A DNA stretch of 55,584 nt, from positions 1-55,584 of the IMG/VR virus record IMGVR_UViG_3300012985_000002, one strand, 5' to 3'. The notes below the pieces were generated by a model. It saw nothing but the letters and a program-made list of their open reading frames with translations. It did not search any database and had not been told where the DNA came from. Of the stretch, positions 37,069-44,134 are shown piece after piece. Origin of the DNA: a virus. Within the stretch, counting starts at the first letter, position 1. Each line of letters starts with the position of its first letter. The position numbers were made by a program, and so were the translations under genes.

Positions 37069-37413
37069 ATGCCACTACTCAAGAAGTTCAAGACCATCAA
37101 ACAGGCGTTGCAGTACGTGCAGCAGAACCCTGGCTGGCCCAGCGATCGGATCACCGACCGCATGGACATGCCTGCCTGGGAGATGATGTCACGCAACATC
37201 TTCGACATGGCCAGCATCCGGCCTTCGAACCGCACCGAGATGAACATGGCGACGCGAGCTCAGAAGATCTTGCTCGACCGCCTGGGTGGTACCCGCCGCA
37301 TGGGTACCAACCCGGCAGTGCGCAAGGACAAGGCCCTGCAGATCGTCGACCTTACGCAGTACAGCGCTGAGGTTCCGGTGCCGGAGATGGAAGACGAGAA
37401 CGACAATGAGTAA
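37069..37413 (+). CDS. Unknown small protein after terminase (114 aa)
   Basis: AGGAAGGA precedes ATG 37069. A basic helical N-terminus (LLKKFKTIKQALQYVQQNPG) is followed by Met-rich helices and an acidic tail. It may be DNA-binding (a small terminase candidate by position), but no motif proves this. It overlaps the next gene by 8 bases. Confidence 0.65.
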   Translation: MPLLKKFKTIKQALQYVQQNPGWPSDRITDRMDMPAWEMMSRNIFDMASIRPSNRTEMNMATRAQKILLDRLGGTRRMGTNPAVRKDKALQIVDLTQYSAEVPVPEMEDENDNE

Positions 37414-37690
37414 CGTAGTCCCGATCGGGCGCAAGCTCCGCACCGAGATTCCGGAAGAGCACCGTCAGACGCCGGATACCCGCATTCAGTGGTTGTGGAT
37501 GCAGCGTGTCATTGTCGTGCAATCCATCTTCTCTCGCTCGCCTGACCCGCTGGACGTGGTTGCGGCTGGTCTCATTCTGAATGCTGCGTGGTCTGCGAAT
37601 CTTCAGTCGATAGAAATCGTTCTTCGACGTCTTGAAGGAGGCGCAGTACCTGACTCGGTAGTTCAGGAAGATGGGCCACTACCGATTTGA
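37406..37690 (+). CDS. Last rightward gene, unknown (94 aa)
   Basis: ATG 37406 lies within the end of the previous gene. The product is helical with a hydrophobic centre (DVVAAGLILNAAW) and no clear membrane span. The last 119 bases overlap, on the opposite strand, the end of the leftward gene at 37572-37958. Codon bias weakens in the overlap, as expected if both strands code. Confidence 0.6.
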   Translation: MSNVVPIGRKLRTEIPEEHRQTPDTRIQWLWMQRVIVVQSIFSRSPDPLDVVAAGLILNAAWSANLQSIEIVLRRLEGGAVPDSVVQEDGPLPI

Positions 37691-37958
37691 CGGCAGGCGG
37701 GATCGGCTTCATGAGGAGTCGCACTTGCTTGATGTGGTACCGACCCTCGCACGACCCGCACTCGCACGCTAGCGGGTGCCAGAACGCTTCCTCCAGGGAG
37801 TAGGTCTCGCGGAGTTCCCCGCGCTCTTCTAGCGGAAGAGCCTTGATCGGATTTGCCTCTGCCTGAATCCTTCTACGTCTCTCTAGTTCCTTGACCCTGT
37901 GACGAGCGTACCACCGCTCGTAAGCCTCAGGCGAGAGCTCCTGCTTCTTGCTGCTCAC
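37572..37958 (-). CDS. Last leftward gene, Cys-containing protein (128 aa)
   Basis: I chose GTG 37958 because it overlaps the upstream stop as GTGA; an in-frame GTG at 37982 is the alternative. The N-terminus is highly basic and helical (RVKELERRRRIQ), then comes a CECGSC cluster that may bind metal, then a helical C-terminus. It overlaps the last late gene by 119 bases tail to tail. Small basic Cys-cluster proteins in this position are often nucleases or DNA-binding factors, but I see no catalytic motif. Confidence 0.65.
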   Translation of the reverse strand: MSSKKQELSPEAYERWYARHRVKELERRRRIQAEANPIKALPLEERGELRETYSLEEAFWHPLACECGSCEGRYHIKQVRLLMKPIPPAVKSVVAHLPELPSQVLRLLQDVEERFLSTEDSQTTQHSE

Positions 37959-38515
37959 GGCGTCAGCGTCCCGTTCTCCCACTCGGGCCAGAGCGTCAGG
38001 TTCGCCGGACGCTTGAGCTTGACCCGGAATCCCTTGCGTACCTTGTACGCCTTACCGACCTCACGCCCTGCGATCTTGGTCTTGTACGGCTTGCCGAAGT
38101 ACTCCTGCAGCACCCAGTTGATGTGGCGCAGGTGGCTGTTGGCAGAGCCGTTCTGCCCTCCGCCCCTTGGACTCACGTCCTGCAGACCCTCGGCTTCGAT
38201 CAGGTCAGTGACCTTGATACCCGTCGTCCACTCATAGACCATCACGGCAGTGATACGATGAGCAGTCTTGTCGCTCATCGTGGCGAGTGCGGCGCGGACC
38301 TCCCGCTCCCACGCTACACGCTGAGGGTTCTCTGCGATGACGAACTTCTCTTGTGTCAGAGGCATGCGACCACGAGACTCTACGGGCAGAGCCAGGTCCT
38401 CAATGTACTCAGACGTACGCGGTTCAAGAGCCGTGCTCGTGAACTGCTGTCTGATGTTCGGGTTGTGCCTTGCCTGTAGCTCGCGCTCGATGTCGCTGAG
38501 TTCCCTCTCGGCCAT
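37955..38515 (-). CDS. Putative DNA-binding protein (186 aa)
   Basis: It has its own promoter (38546-38556) right after the terminator of the primase unit and GGAAGGA before ATG 38515. The middle (about 75-140) is helical and could hold a helix-turn-helix (VMVYEWTTGIKVTDLIEAEG). The C-terminus is strongly basic (VGKAYKVRKGFRVKLKRP). The family is not recognised. Separate promotion at the end of the early arm is consistent with a middle or late regulator, by inference. Confidence 0.6.
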   Translation of the reverse strand: MAERELSDIERELQARHNPNIRQQFTSTALEPRTSEYIEDLALPVESRGRMPLTQEKFVIAENPQRVAWEREVRAALATMSDKTAHRITAVMVYEWTTGIKVTDLIEAEGLQDVSPRGGGQNGSANSHLRHINWVLQEYFGKPYKTKIAGREVGKAYKVRKGFRVKLKRPANLTLWPEWENGTLTP

Positions 38516-38545
38516 GACTGTCCTTCCGTGCCGGGGTCTGTTCCC

Positions 38546-38556
38546 CCATTATACCG
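38546..38556 (-). promoter_or_regulatory. Promoter-like GGTATAATGG
   Basis: On the minus strand TATAAT (38553-38548) with a GG before it follows the U-tract of the terminator by a few bases and lies 33 bp from ATG 38515. It is a member of the seven-site family. Confidence 0.6.
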
Positions 38557-38600
38557 TAAAAAGAAAAAGAGTGGGGGTGCAGGCCGAAGCCCGCACCCCC
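38555..38600 (-). terminator. Rho-independent terminator of the replication unit
   Basis: On the minus strand a 12-position stem (38589-38600 with 38573-38584, one mismatch) closes a UUCG loop and is followed by a T-rich tract (ctctttttcttttt). It starts 7 bases after the primase stop. It is the best terminator in the window. Confidence 0.9.
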
Positions 38601-38606
38601 TACTCA

Positions 38607-39428
38607 TCACGCGTAGTTCGCCACGTTCCTGATGAGCTCCTCGACCTCGTCAGGCGGCAGACCGACTTCGAGTCCTCGACGCCGAACCTCAGCCTCCCAG
38701 TTCGGGAAGTTCGCGGCCTGCATCCTGGCCCCGATCTTGTAGAGCTGGTTGTTCCGGCTACCCGCTGTGAACTTTGAGTTGAGCTTCGTCAACAGCGAGT
38801 CGTGAAGAATAGCGAGCTCTTCCTCGTCCAGTGCCAGTGCACCGTGTGCGGTGACCCTGGTCTGGTAACGAATCTCACGAGCCCTGCCGATGAGCTCACC
38901 CAGCGACGGAGGCAGTGGAGCCACGTCGAGGTTGTTGAACTTCTGGTTGGCGAAGTGGAACACGATGCCGGTGCCCTTGATGTCCACGCCGGGAATCAGG
39001 CCGATGACGTCAGGGAACTCATCGTACCCGTACTCCACGTCCCACACCGTGTATGGGACGCTGTAGAACAGGTGATACCCGTTCCCGCCCTTCGATCTCT
39101 CCGCCAGTGTCTTCGGCAGAGCCATGACCTTGCTCGTGCCGATGCCACCGTTCTTGCCGTCGATGTCGACACAGATCATCGGCAGAGACCGCATGACGAT
39201 GCCGTACGGCTGAGCGTAGCGGTCGAACAGTCGCAGAGACCGCTCCACCTGGAAGTGACCCTCAGCCTGGTTGCGAACGAACTCGTCTCGACCCCACCCC
39301 TTCTGAGTGGTGCCGTTGGAGTTGACTCGGACCAGGCTAGCCTTGGGCCAGTTGGCTAGTTGTGCAGGGAGGTCACGAGAGAAGTACTGATCGTGATCTT
39401 CGAACCACTGCTGATTGGGACGCAGCAT
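38607..39428 (-). CDS. Prim-Pol-type DNA primase (273 aa)
   Basis: Makes primers for phage replication. The archaeo-eukaryotic Prim-Pol signature is visible: ICVDIDGKNG with D88 and D90, a GGNGYHLFY strand with H119, and GVDIKGTG with D149. The C-terminal part is helical (LPPDEVEELIRNV). GGAG lies 6 bases before ATG 39428. It follows the SF3 helicase by 3 bases, so together they form the split equivalent of a D5/P4-type primase-helicase. Confidence 0.8.
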   Translation of the reverse strand: MLRPNQQWFEDHDQYFSRDLPAQLANWPKASLVRVNSNGTTQKGWGRDEFVRNQAEGHFQVERSLRLFDRYAQPYGIVMRSLPMICVDIDGKNGGIGTSKVMALPKTLAERSKGGNGYHLFYSVPYTVWDVEYGYDEFPDVIGLIPGVDIKGTGIVFHFANQKFNNLDVAPLPPSLGELIGRAREIRYQTRVTAHGALALDEEELAILHDSLLTKLNSKFTAGSRNNQLYKIGARMQAANFPNWEAEVRRRGLEVGLPPDEVEELIRNVANYA

Positions 39429-39431
39429 TGC

Positions 39432-40871
39432 TTACTCCAGTTCTCGGATGACTTCGAGGTCATCCGCTGTAACTCCCTCCAGGCTGGCACCTGCAAGGAG
39501 CATGTTGATTGCATTGAGTGTGTCGGGCAGTACAGTCTTGATGTACCTTGCCGACGTGGGCTTCTTCTCTCCGCCAGGCGTTTTCGCCAACCGGAAAGTT
39601 TTCCTGTCTGTGACGAAGTTGTGAGTCATCTGACGCAGGAGGTAGTCGTCCTCCATGTTCTTGTAGCCGTTCGTTTCCAGCCACACGCGGTAGTTCTCGA
39701 GGAACGGGTTGACAAGCATCTTCCCATCGAGAATGTCCTGCAGTGTTTCGGGCGTACGACCACTGACCCACTCCAGGTAACGCAGCATCGGGCTGACGTT
39801 CCAGACAGCCTGAAGCTGCAGGTCCAGAGACTCTGCCGTGAGGCGGAGCTTGTCCTTGAGGTCTTCCTTGTTGACCCAGTGCTGACGCAACAGATACAGG
39901 AACGCCGCGAGCATCTCCGGCGTCTGCATGTTGTCGGCGAACGTCGGGTCGTCCTCGTACACGTTCGGGAACTTGAACCGTGTCAGTCGCTTCTGCAGAG
40001 CAGGAGACTTGTCACTCGTGTTCGGCTCATCGTTCAGAGCCTCCACGAACAGACAGTACGTCTGAACCTTGGTGGTCCCGTTCTCGTACAGACGACGGAG
40101 CCAGATCGGTTCACCAGCGATCAGCGTCTTCTCGGTCGATGAGTCCTTGAGGAAGTCCTTGGGACCATCGTACACGAGGTTCAGCATCTTGCTGTTGAGC
40201 TCAGGCAGGGTGACTTCCTTCGCCGCCATGTCCTGCCGTGTCATGCCTGAGATGTTGTCCTCTCCCAGCAGACCGTGCAGCATCTTGATCAGCGTACCCT
40301 TGCCGTTGTACCCTTCACCGATGAGCAGCACGTACTTGCGTGCGCTGAACGTCGGCTGCAGCATGGTAGCCAGGTGGTACAGCAGGGAGTGTGCCTGCTC
40401 TTCGCTGTTGAGCCAGCCCGCCATGATCTGAAACAGCTTCTCCGCAGGCTCGGCATCCTCCTTGTAGGGGATGTTGAGGTAGTTCGGGACGAAGTCTCCT
40501 GTCACGGGTACCAGCTCACCGGCGCCGTTGAGCTGGGCTACGTGACTCTCCTCGATCCGAACCAGGATTCCTGTCGCCTTCTCTACATGTGTAGAGAACT
40601 GCTCACACATGAAGACGAACGAGGCGAACTCTGACGGGGCGGCGAACAGCAGGTCGAGCCGGTCATTGGCCAGGTCTCTGAGCTCTCGCAGGCTGAGGCG
40701 GTGCCAGACCTTCTCGACCGGCTTGAACCGCCTGCCTGCCAGACCTTCGTACTCCCCTGTCAGGAAGTGGACCGGCACATAGAGGGAGTGACCGTGCTCC
40801 ACCATGTTGAACAGTCGAACGAGAGCCTCAGCAAGCGTTGCCCGCCCCTGCACGTTGAAAACTTGTGGCAT
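39432..40871 (-). CDS. SF3 / D5-like replicative helicase (479 aa)
   Basis: A hexameric helicase of the phage/plasmid P4-primase C-terminal family. Walker A is GEGYNGKGT (185-193). A likely Walker B and sensor region follows (MLNLVYDGPKDF near 232; CLFVEALNDEP near 270), then an arginine-finger region KRLTRFKFP. The N-terminal 140 residues correspond to the D5_N-type domain. The C-terminal helices include a DNA-binding-like region. It is translated just upstream of the primase gene. Confidence 0.8.
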   Translation of the reverse strand: MPQVFNVQGRATLAEALVRLFNMVEHGHSLYVPVHFLTGEYEGLAGRRFKPVEKVWHRLSLRELRDLANDRLDLLFAAPSEFASFVFMCEQFSTHVEKATGILVRIEESHVAQLNGAGELVPVTGDFVPNYLNIPYKEDAEPAEKLFQIMAGWLNSEEQAHSLLYHLATMLQPTFSARKYVLLIGEGYNGKGTLIKMLHGLLGEDNISGMTRQDMAAKEVTLPELNSKMLNLVYDGPKDFLKDSSTEKTLIAGEPIWLRRLYENGTTKVQTYCLFVEALNDEPNTSDKSPALQKRLTRFKFPNVYEDDPTFADNMQTPEMLAAFLYLLRQHWVNKEDLKDKLRLTAESLDLQLQAVWNVSPMLRYLEWVSGRTPETLQDILDGKMLVNPFLENYRVWLETNGYKNMEDDYLLRQMTHNFVTDRKTFRLAKTPGGEKKPTSARYIKTVLPDTLNAINMLLAGASLEGVTADDLEVIRELE

Positions 40872-40898
40872 AATAGAGGTATCCTCTCGGTGGGGTCA

Positions 40899-40929
40899 GG
40901 GGGAGGTCGCGGCCACGGCGACCTCCCCC
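40899..40929 (-). terminator. 12-bp perfect hairpin between small gene and helicase
   Basis: gggggaggtcgc pairs with gcgacctccccc around a 7-nt loop. It lies 5 bases after the stop of the 51-aa gene. No U-tract. It may reduce or process read-through into the helicase gene. Confidence 0.6.
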
Positions 40930-40934
40930 ATTCT

Positions 40935-41090
40935 TCAGTTGTCGCGGAGTGCGCTCGGAGCCACCATGACAGGCGGTGGTGCCATGTCCTTGAGCAATTC
41001 GAACTTCTCCTTGATGATCTTCGTCTCGTAGCCGTCTGCTGCGGGGACCTGCTCGATGAGTTCCTCGACAGCCTTGTTGATAGCAGCCAT
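40935..41090 (-). CDS. Small protein of unknown function (51 aa)
   Basis: The frame runs from ATG 41090 to TGA 40935: an N-terminal amphipathic helix (AAINKAVEELIEQVP), a Lys/Glu helix and a Pro-rich tail (MAPPPVMVAP). A GAGAGGG lies about 10 bases upstream. A TATAAT also lies so close (41095-41100) that a transcript from it would be nearly leaderless. Function unknown. Confidence 0.65.
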   Translation of the reverse strand: MAAINKAVEELIEQVPAADGYETKIIKEKFELLKDMAPPPVMVAPSALRDN

Positions 41091-41092
41091 GA

Positions 41093-41103
41093 TCATTATA
41101 CCC
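41093..41103 (-). promoter_or_regulatory. Promoter-like GGGTATAAT close to a start codon
   Basis: On the minus strand TATAAT (41100-41095) lies 5 bp before ATG 41090. If used, the RNA would start at or beside the ATG; leaderless mRNAs are common in actinobacteria. It has no -35. Confidence 0.45.
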
Positions 41104-41147
41104 TCTCTGGGTGTCGGTGTGGTGTAGTGTTCCGTTACGTGTGATGG

Positions 41148-42374
41148 CTACTTGATGGTTGCTGTGACGACGACACGTTCCAGTTCGTCGCCCTTTCCTC
41201 GCGGGAGGATTCGTCCGATGACCTGTCGGCGCTTTGCGTGGTCGCCTCGAATGTCATCCAGGATGAGAAGGGATTGACAGGTCTTGTCCAGCCCATCCAG
41301 TCCTTCAGCGATCGCGGTGGTGCCGATGAGGAAACCACGATCAGACGCGATGAACTTGGACTTGATGGGTTCGACGTCTCTACCCTTGGTGTCTCCATCG
41401 ATCTGGAACACCTCCCTGAATCTGAGCGAGAGCGACTTGTTAGCCGCATCTGCTACTGTCTTGTGCGAGCAGAAGACCAGCCACTGCTTGCGGTCAGGGT
41501 AGTGGGCCAGCATCTCCATCACCGACTCGGTGATGTCCTCGTGGAGCATGCCCCAACGAGGATCGATGTACTGCTGGTCCACCCGCTTGTGGAACTTCTC
41601 CATGAGACTCGCCACGACCCGCTTGTGCTGACGGCTGTACCCGTAGCGTTCGTAGATCATGTTGAAGTGGTCAGGCAGTTCGAGGTTCACCCTCGTCCAG
41701 TCCGCTGTGTCCTCGATGTAGAAGCACCAGCGCTTGTCGGAGATGTAGTCGATCACCGAGTCGTGACGCTTGAACTCCACGAAGTCAGGGTAGATCGAGT
41801 ACCTACTCGCCTTGACCTCGCAGTGGAAGATGAGCCAGTCCATGTAGTTGCGGATCGCACTCTGGTCTGCCAGCACGTCGAGGCAGAACGCCCGCTCTGC
41901 CTTGTTGTAGTTCGGCGTTGCTGACATGAGCACGACCTCATGCTGGAACTTCCTCATCATCCGCTCGAAGCGTTGCCAGCCTGCAGCGTCCCGTCCTCCG
42001 AGCCTGTGTACCTCGTCCACGATCCACGGAATGTCTCTCGTGAACTTGGTCTCAGGTCGGATGAAGAGCTCAGGTGAGTAGAGATGAAGCTTCATCCCCA
42101 TCAGCTGTGCTGCCCTGTACCAGCCACCGTGCGTCTTCTTCGGAGCGATGACGTTGACCTCCTTCCAGCCCCGCACTCGGATGAGTGCGAGGCTGGTGTA
42201 GGTCTTACCCTCACCCGTTGGGAAGAACAGCAGGCACCGCTTGAGGTTCAGCGCCTCCCATGAGTGGAAGGCATCCGTCTGCGACGGCTTCCACTTGTCG
42301 AAGTCCTTGACGAACTTCGTGAGGATACCCTCAAGCGCTGTCCAGATGGAATCGGCATCGGTGAGTGCACTCAC
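41148..42374 (-). CDS. SF2 DEAD/H-box-like helicase (408 aa)
   Basis: An ATP-dependent DNA translocase or helicase. Motif I is PTGEGKT (52-58), motif II DEVH (120-123), motif III SATP (151-154), and motif VI RRQVIGRILPRG near 386-397, with a GTTAIAEGLDG motif V before it. GTG 42374 has AAGGAGG 7 bases upstream. Similar phage enzymes assist recombination or replication restart. The gene is complete and of usual length. Confidence 0.85.
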   Translation of the reverse strand: MSALTDADSIWTALEGILTKFVKDFDKWKPSQTDAFHSWEALNLKRCLLFFPTGEGKTYTSLALIRVRGWKEVNVIAPKKTHGGWYRAAQLMGMKLHLYSPELFIRPETKFTRDIPWIVDEVHRLGGRDAAGWQRFERMMRKFQHEVVLMSATPNYNKAERAFCLDVLADQSAIRNYMDWLIFHCEVKASRYSIYPDFVEFKRHDSVIDYISDKRWCFYIEDTADWTRVNLELPDHFNMIYERYGYSRQHKRVVASLMEKFHKRVDQQYIDPRWGMLHEDITESVMEMLAHYPDRKQWLVFCSHKTVADAANKSLSLRFREVFQIDGDTKGRDVEPIKSKFIASDRGFLIGTTAIAEGLDGLDKTCQSLLILDDIRGDHAKRRQVIGRILPRGKGDELERVVVTATIK

Positions 42375-42450
42375 TGCCGTCCTCCTTACAGGTCACGTGA
42401 GCCTCGGGCGAGCAGACCGGACACTCAGGGTCTCGGAGTCCAGGCCTCAC
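42331..42450 (-). CDS. Candidate short Cys-rich zinc-knuckle protein (39 aa)
   Basis: A frame too short for routine calling starts at GTG 42450, sharing GTGA with the upstream stop, and ends 44 bases inside the SF2 helicase gene. The product has CPVC, then Cys at +8, +15 and +19 from the second, with two His nearby (ECPVCSPEAHVTC then ECTHRC). It fills the only gap between two otherwise tightly packed genes. No strong ribosome binding site is seen, so coupling would be needed. Confidence 0.4.
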   Translation of the reverse strand: MRPGLRDPECPVCSPEAHVTCKEDGSECTHRCRFHLDSA

Positions 42451-42995
42451 TGGTCGATGTTCCGGTACGGGTTGCCGAAGCCTTCGATCGCTCGGCCCTC
42501 GCCCTGGTGTCCACGGTTCTTGATCTCCATGTACTCCCGAGCGGTGGTCGCCTCGATCATGTCAGGACCGATGACGCTCTTGGCGATGCTGAGGTAACCC
42601 TCGACATCGTCATAGCTGTCCTTGTAGTCCGGCATCTTGCCGATGCGGTGTGCCTTGATCAAGATCATGATGATCGGCACGTCGACCGGTCGCACCTGCC
42701 GTCCGCTCAGGTAGGCGTTGATCATCGCCGCCTGCTCGACCTGGTTCTGGACCTTGTCACCGTACGCCGTACGACCGTCGAGGATCGCAGGCGTGGTCAC
42801 GACCTCGACCTTGTCCTCATCTCCCGGTCCCTTCAGCTCCCACGGAGCAGGCCGGGCCTCGTGCCCGTTGCACGAGAACCAGAGCCAGCGCGGAGAGCCG
42901 TCGTTGTCCGTGCTTCCGTCACGCGCCTCGACGCTCCAGTCGTGTGCGTCGTGTGCCTGCGTCTTGAAGCAGTTGCGCGGCTCGTAGTCACTCAT
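42447..42995 (-). CDS. DUF6378-like protein (182 aa)
   Basis: ATG 42995 overlaps the WhiB stop by 8 bases with GGAG upstream. Residues about 90-150 match a common phage pattern, a helix with IKAHRIGKMPDYKDSYDDVEGYLSI, that I associate with DUF6378. The N-terminus has Cys, His and Trp residues (NCFKTQAHDAHDW, FSCNGHEA) that may bind metal. Biochemical function is unknown. Confidence 0.55.
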   Translation of the reverse strand: MSDYEPRNCFKTQAHDAHDWSVEARDGSTDNDGSPRWLWFSCNGHEARPAPWELKGPGDEDKVEVVTTPAILDGRTAYGDKVQNQVEQAAMINAYLSGRQVRPVDVPIIMILIKAHRIGKMPDYKDSYDDVEGYLSIAKSVIGPDMIEATTAREYMEIKNRGHQGEGRAIEGFGNPYRNIDQ

Positions 42996-43314
42996 CGTCT
43001 TCTCCATCTTCCTTGTCTTCCTTCTTGACGAGTCCCAGACGCTCGGCGAGCGCCTGTCGTTCTTTGGGTTCCAGCCCGCCGAACACACCTTCACGACGAT
43101 AGCCATTCGGCTCTCGCGTCAGGATATAGAACAAGCACTCGACTCTCTTCGAGCACTTGGTGTTGCAGATTTCCTTGGCCTCGGCTCGGACCTTAAGGTC
43201 ACCCGTGAACCACCGCTCCGTGTCCATACCATGACACGCAGCGACATCCATCCACGGGAACGGATCAGGGTTCTCGAAGTCGAGGTCGTTGTCTACATAG
43301 ACACGAGTTGCCAT
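42988..43314 (-). CDS. WhiB-family Fe-S transcription factor (108 aa)
   Basis: WhiB-like proteins bind a 4Fe-4S cluster and the primary sigma factor and occur almost only in actinobacteria and their phages. The four cysteines are C27, C50, C54 and C60, followed by GVFGG (76-80), the family turn. The central spacing is C-x3-C-x5-C instead of the usual C-x2-C-x5-C, and the Trp of GVWGG is Phe. The acidic C-terminal tail (KKEDKEDGEDDE) lacks the usual basic DNA-binding end, so it may act on sigma only. GGAGGGA precedes ATG 43314. Confidence 0.75.
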   Translation of the reverse strand: MATRVYVDNDLDFENPDPFPWMDVAACHGMDTERWFTGDLKVRAEAKEICNTKCSKRVECLFYILTREPNGYRREGVFGGLEPKERQALAERLGLVKKEDKEDGEDDE

Positions 43315-43811
43315 GGCGTTCCCTCCGGGTAGAGCATGTCCTCGAAGAACTGGCAGATCACCTCGTTGGCCGCATCGTCTCTGTACCCTCGCATGAGGGC
43401 CACCCGCGCCGCCGACTTGAGGTCAGCGTGGTTGGTGGGCAGATCGAAGCGGTCTACCTTGAAGAGCCTCAGCGTGTGGTTGGTCACCACCTGTCTGATG
43501 CCTGTGTTGTCCTCGACCTGGAACTCCTGGATGCGACCGATCCGCTGTACGAGTGTGGTCATCATCCTGTCCTGGATCATGTTACGACCACGAGGCCTGT
43601 AGCCTTCCACGCCTGCGAGGGTGGCACCGGCCACCACACTCATGACGAGCAGAGCCTGCTCGTCTACGTAGACCTTGTCCTCGTTGTGGTTCACCATGCG
43701 GTGAAAGACCTGTGCATGCACAGCCCACTCCCGCTTGTCTGAGTCGAGGTTGATCCTGACCAGCCCTGTATCGACGATGCCAGGGTCCACGCCGGTCAGA
43801 GCGATCTTCAT
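43293..43811 (-). CDS. RuvC-like Holliday junction resolvase (172 aa)
   Basis: An RNase H-fold nuclease for branched DNA. Acidic residues are at expected places: D9 in TGVDPG, E69 in GVEGY and D145/D146 in GYRDDAANEVI, the last with the HADLKSAARVAL helix before it. Length is typical. ATGA overlap with the glutaredoxin stop; it overlaps the WhiB start by 22 bases. It probably resolves replication or recombination intermediates before packaging. Confidence 0.75.
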   Translation of the reverse strand: MKIALTGVDPGIVDTGLVRINLDSDKREWAVHAQVFHRMVNHNEDKVYVDEQALLVMSVVAGATLAGVEGYRPRGRNMIQDRMMTTLVQRIGRIQEFQVEDNTGIRQVVTNHTLRLFKVDRFDLPTNHADLKSAARVALMRGYRDDAANEVICQFFEDMLYPEGTPWQLVSM

Positions 43812-44083
43812 CGCGCGTGCTCGGTCTTGTACTGCTTGATGAAGCCCATGACCTCGCCGTACATGCCGCCGATCGCCAGGTGGTTCTTGTACTCCACGAT
43901 CGGAACCTGCTTGATGCTCAGGTCCTCGGTGAAGTAGCGGAGGTTCTCCGCGTTCTCCGGCGTAGTCAGGTCTTCAACTCGGAAGTCCTCGCCCTCCTTG
44001 AGCTCGTGCTGCTGCAGCTGGCGGATGACGCCAGGGCAGCGCGTGCAGGTGGGAGTCTTCCAGATGATGATACGATCGTCCAC
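43808..44083 (-). CDS. Glutaredoxin/NrdH-like redoxin (91 aa)
   Basis: A thioredoxin-fold protein with the redox motif CTRC (13-16) after the first strand and a cis-Pro segment (KQVPIVEYKNHLAIGG). It may deliver electrons to ribonucleotide reductase of the host, as no phage reductase is present. TTTCCTTTC on the plus strand gives a GAAAGGAAA site upstream of ATG 44083. Confidence 0.75.
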   Translation of the reverse strand: MDDRIIIWKTPTCTRCPGVIRQLQQHELKEGEDFRVEDLTTPENAENLRYFTEDLSIKQVPIVEYKNHLAIGGMYGEVMGFIKQYKTEHAR

Positions 44084-44099
44084 GATGTTTCCTTTCTAT

Positions 44100-44127
44100 G
44101 GGGCGGGTGTTGTGGTACACCCGCCCC
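44100..44127 (-). terminator. 11-bp perfect hairpin between polymerase and glutaredoxin genes
   Basis: ggggcgggtgt pairs with acacccgcccc around tgtggt, starting 8 bases after the polymerase stop. No U-tract on either strand. Confidence 0.6.
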
Positions 44128-44134
44128 GTGTTGG

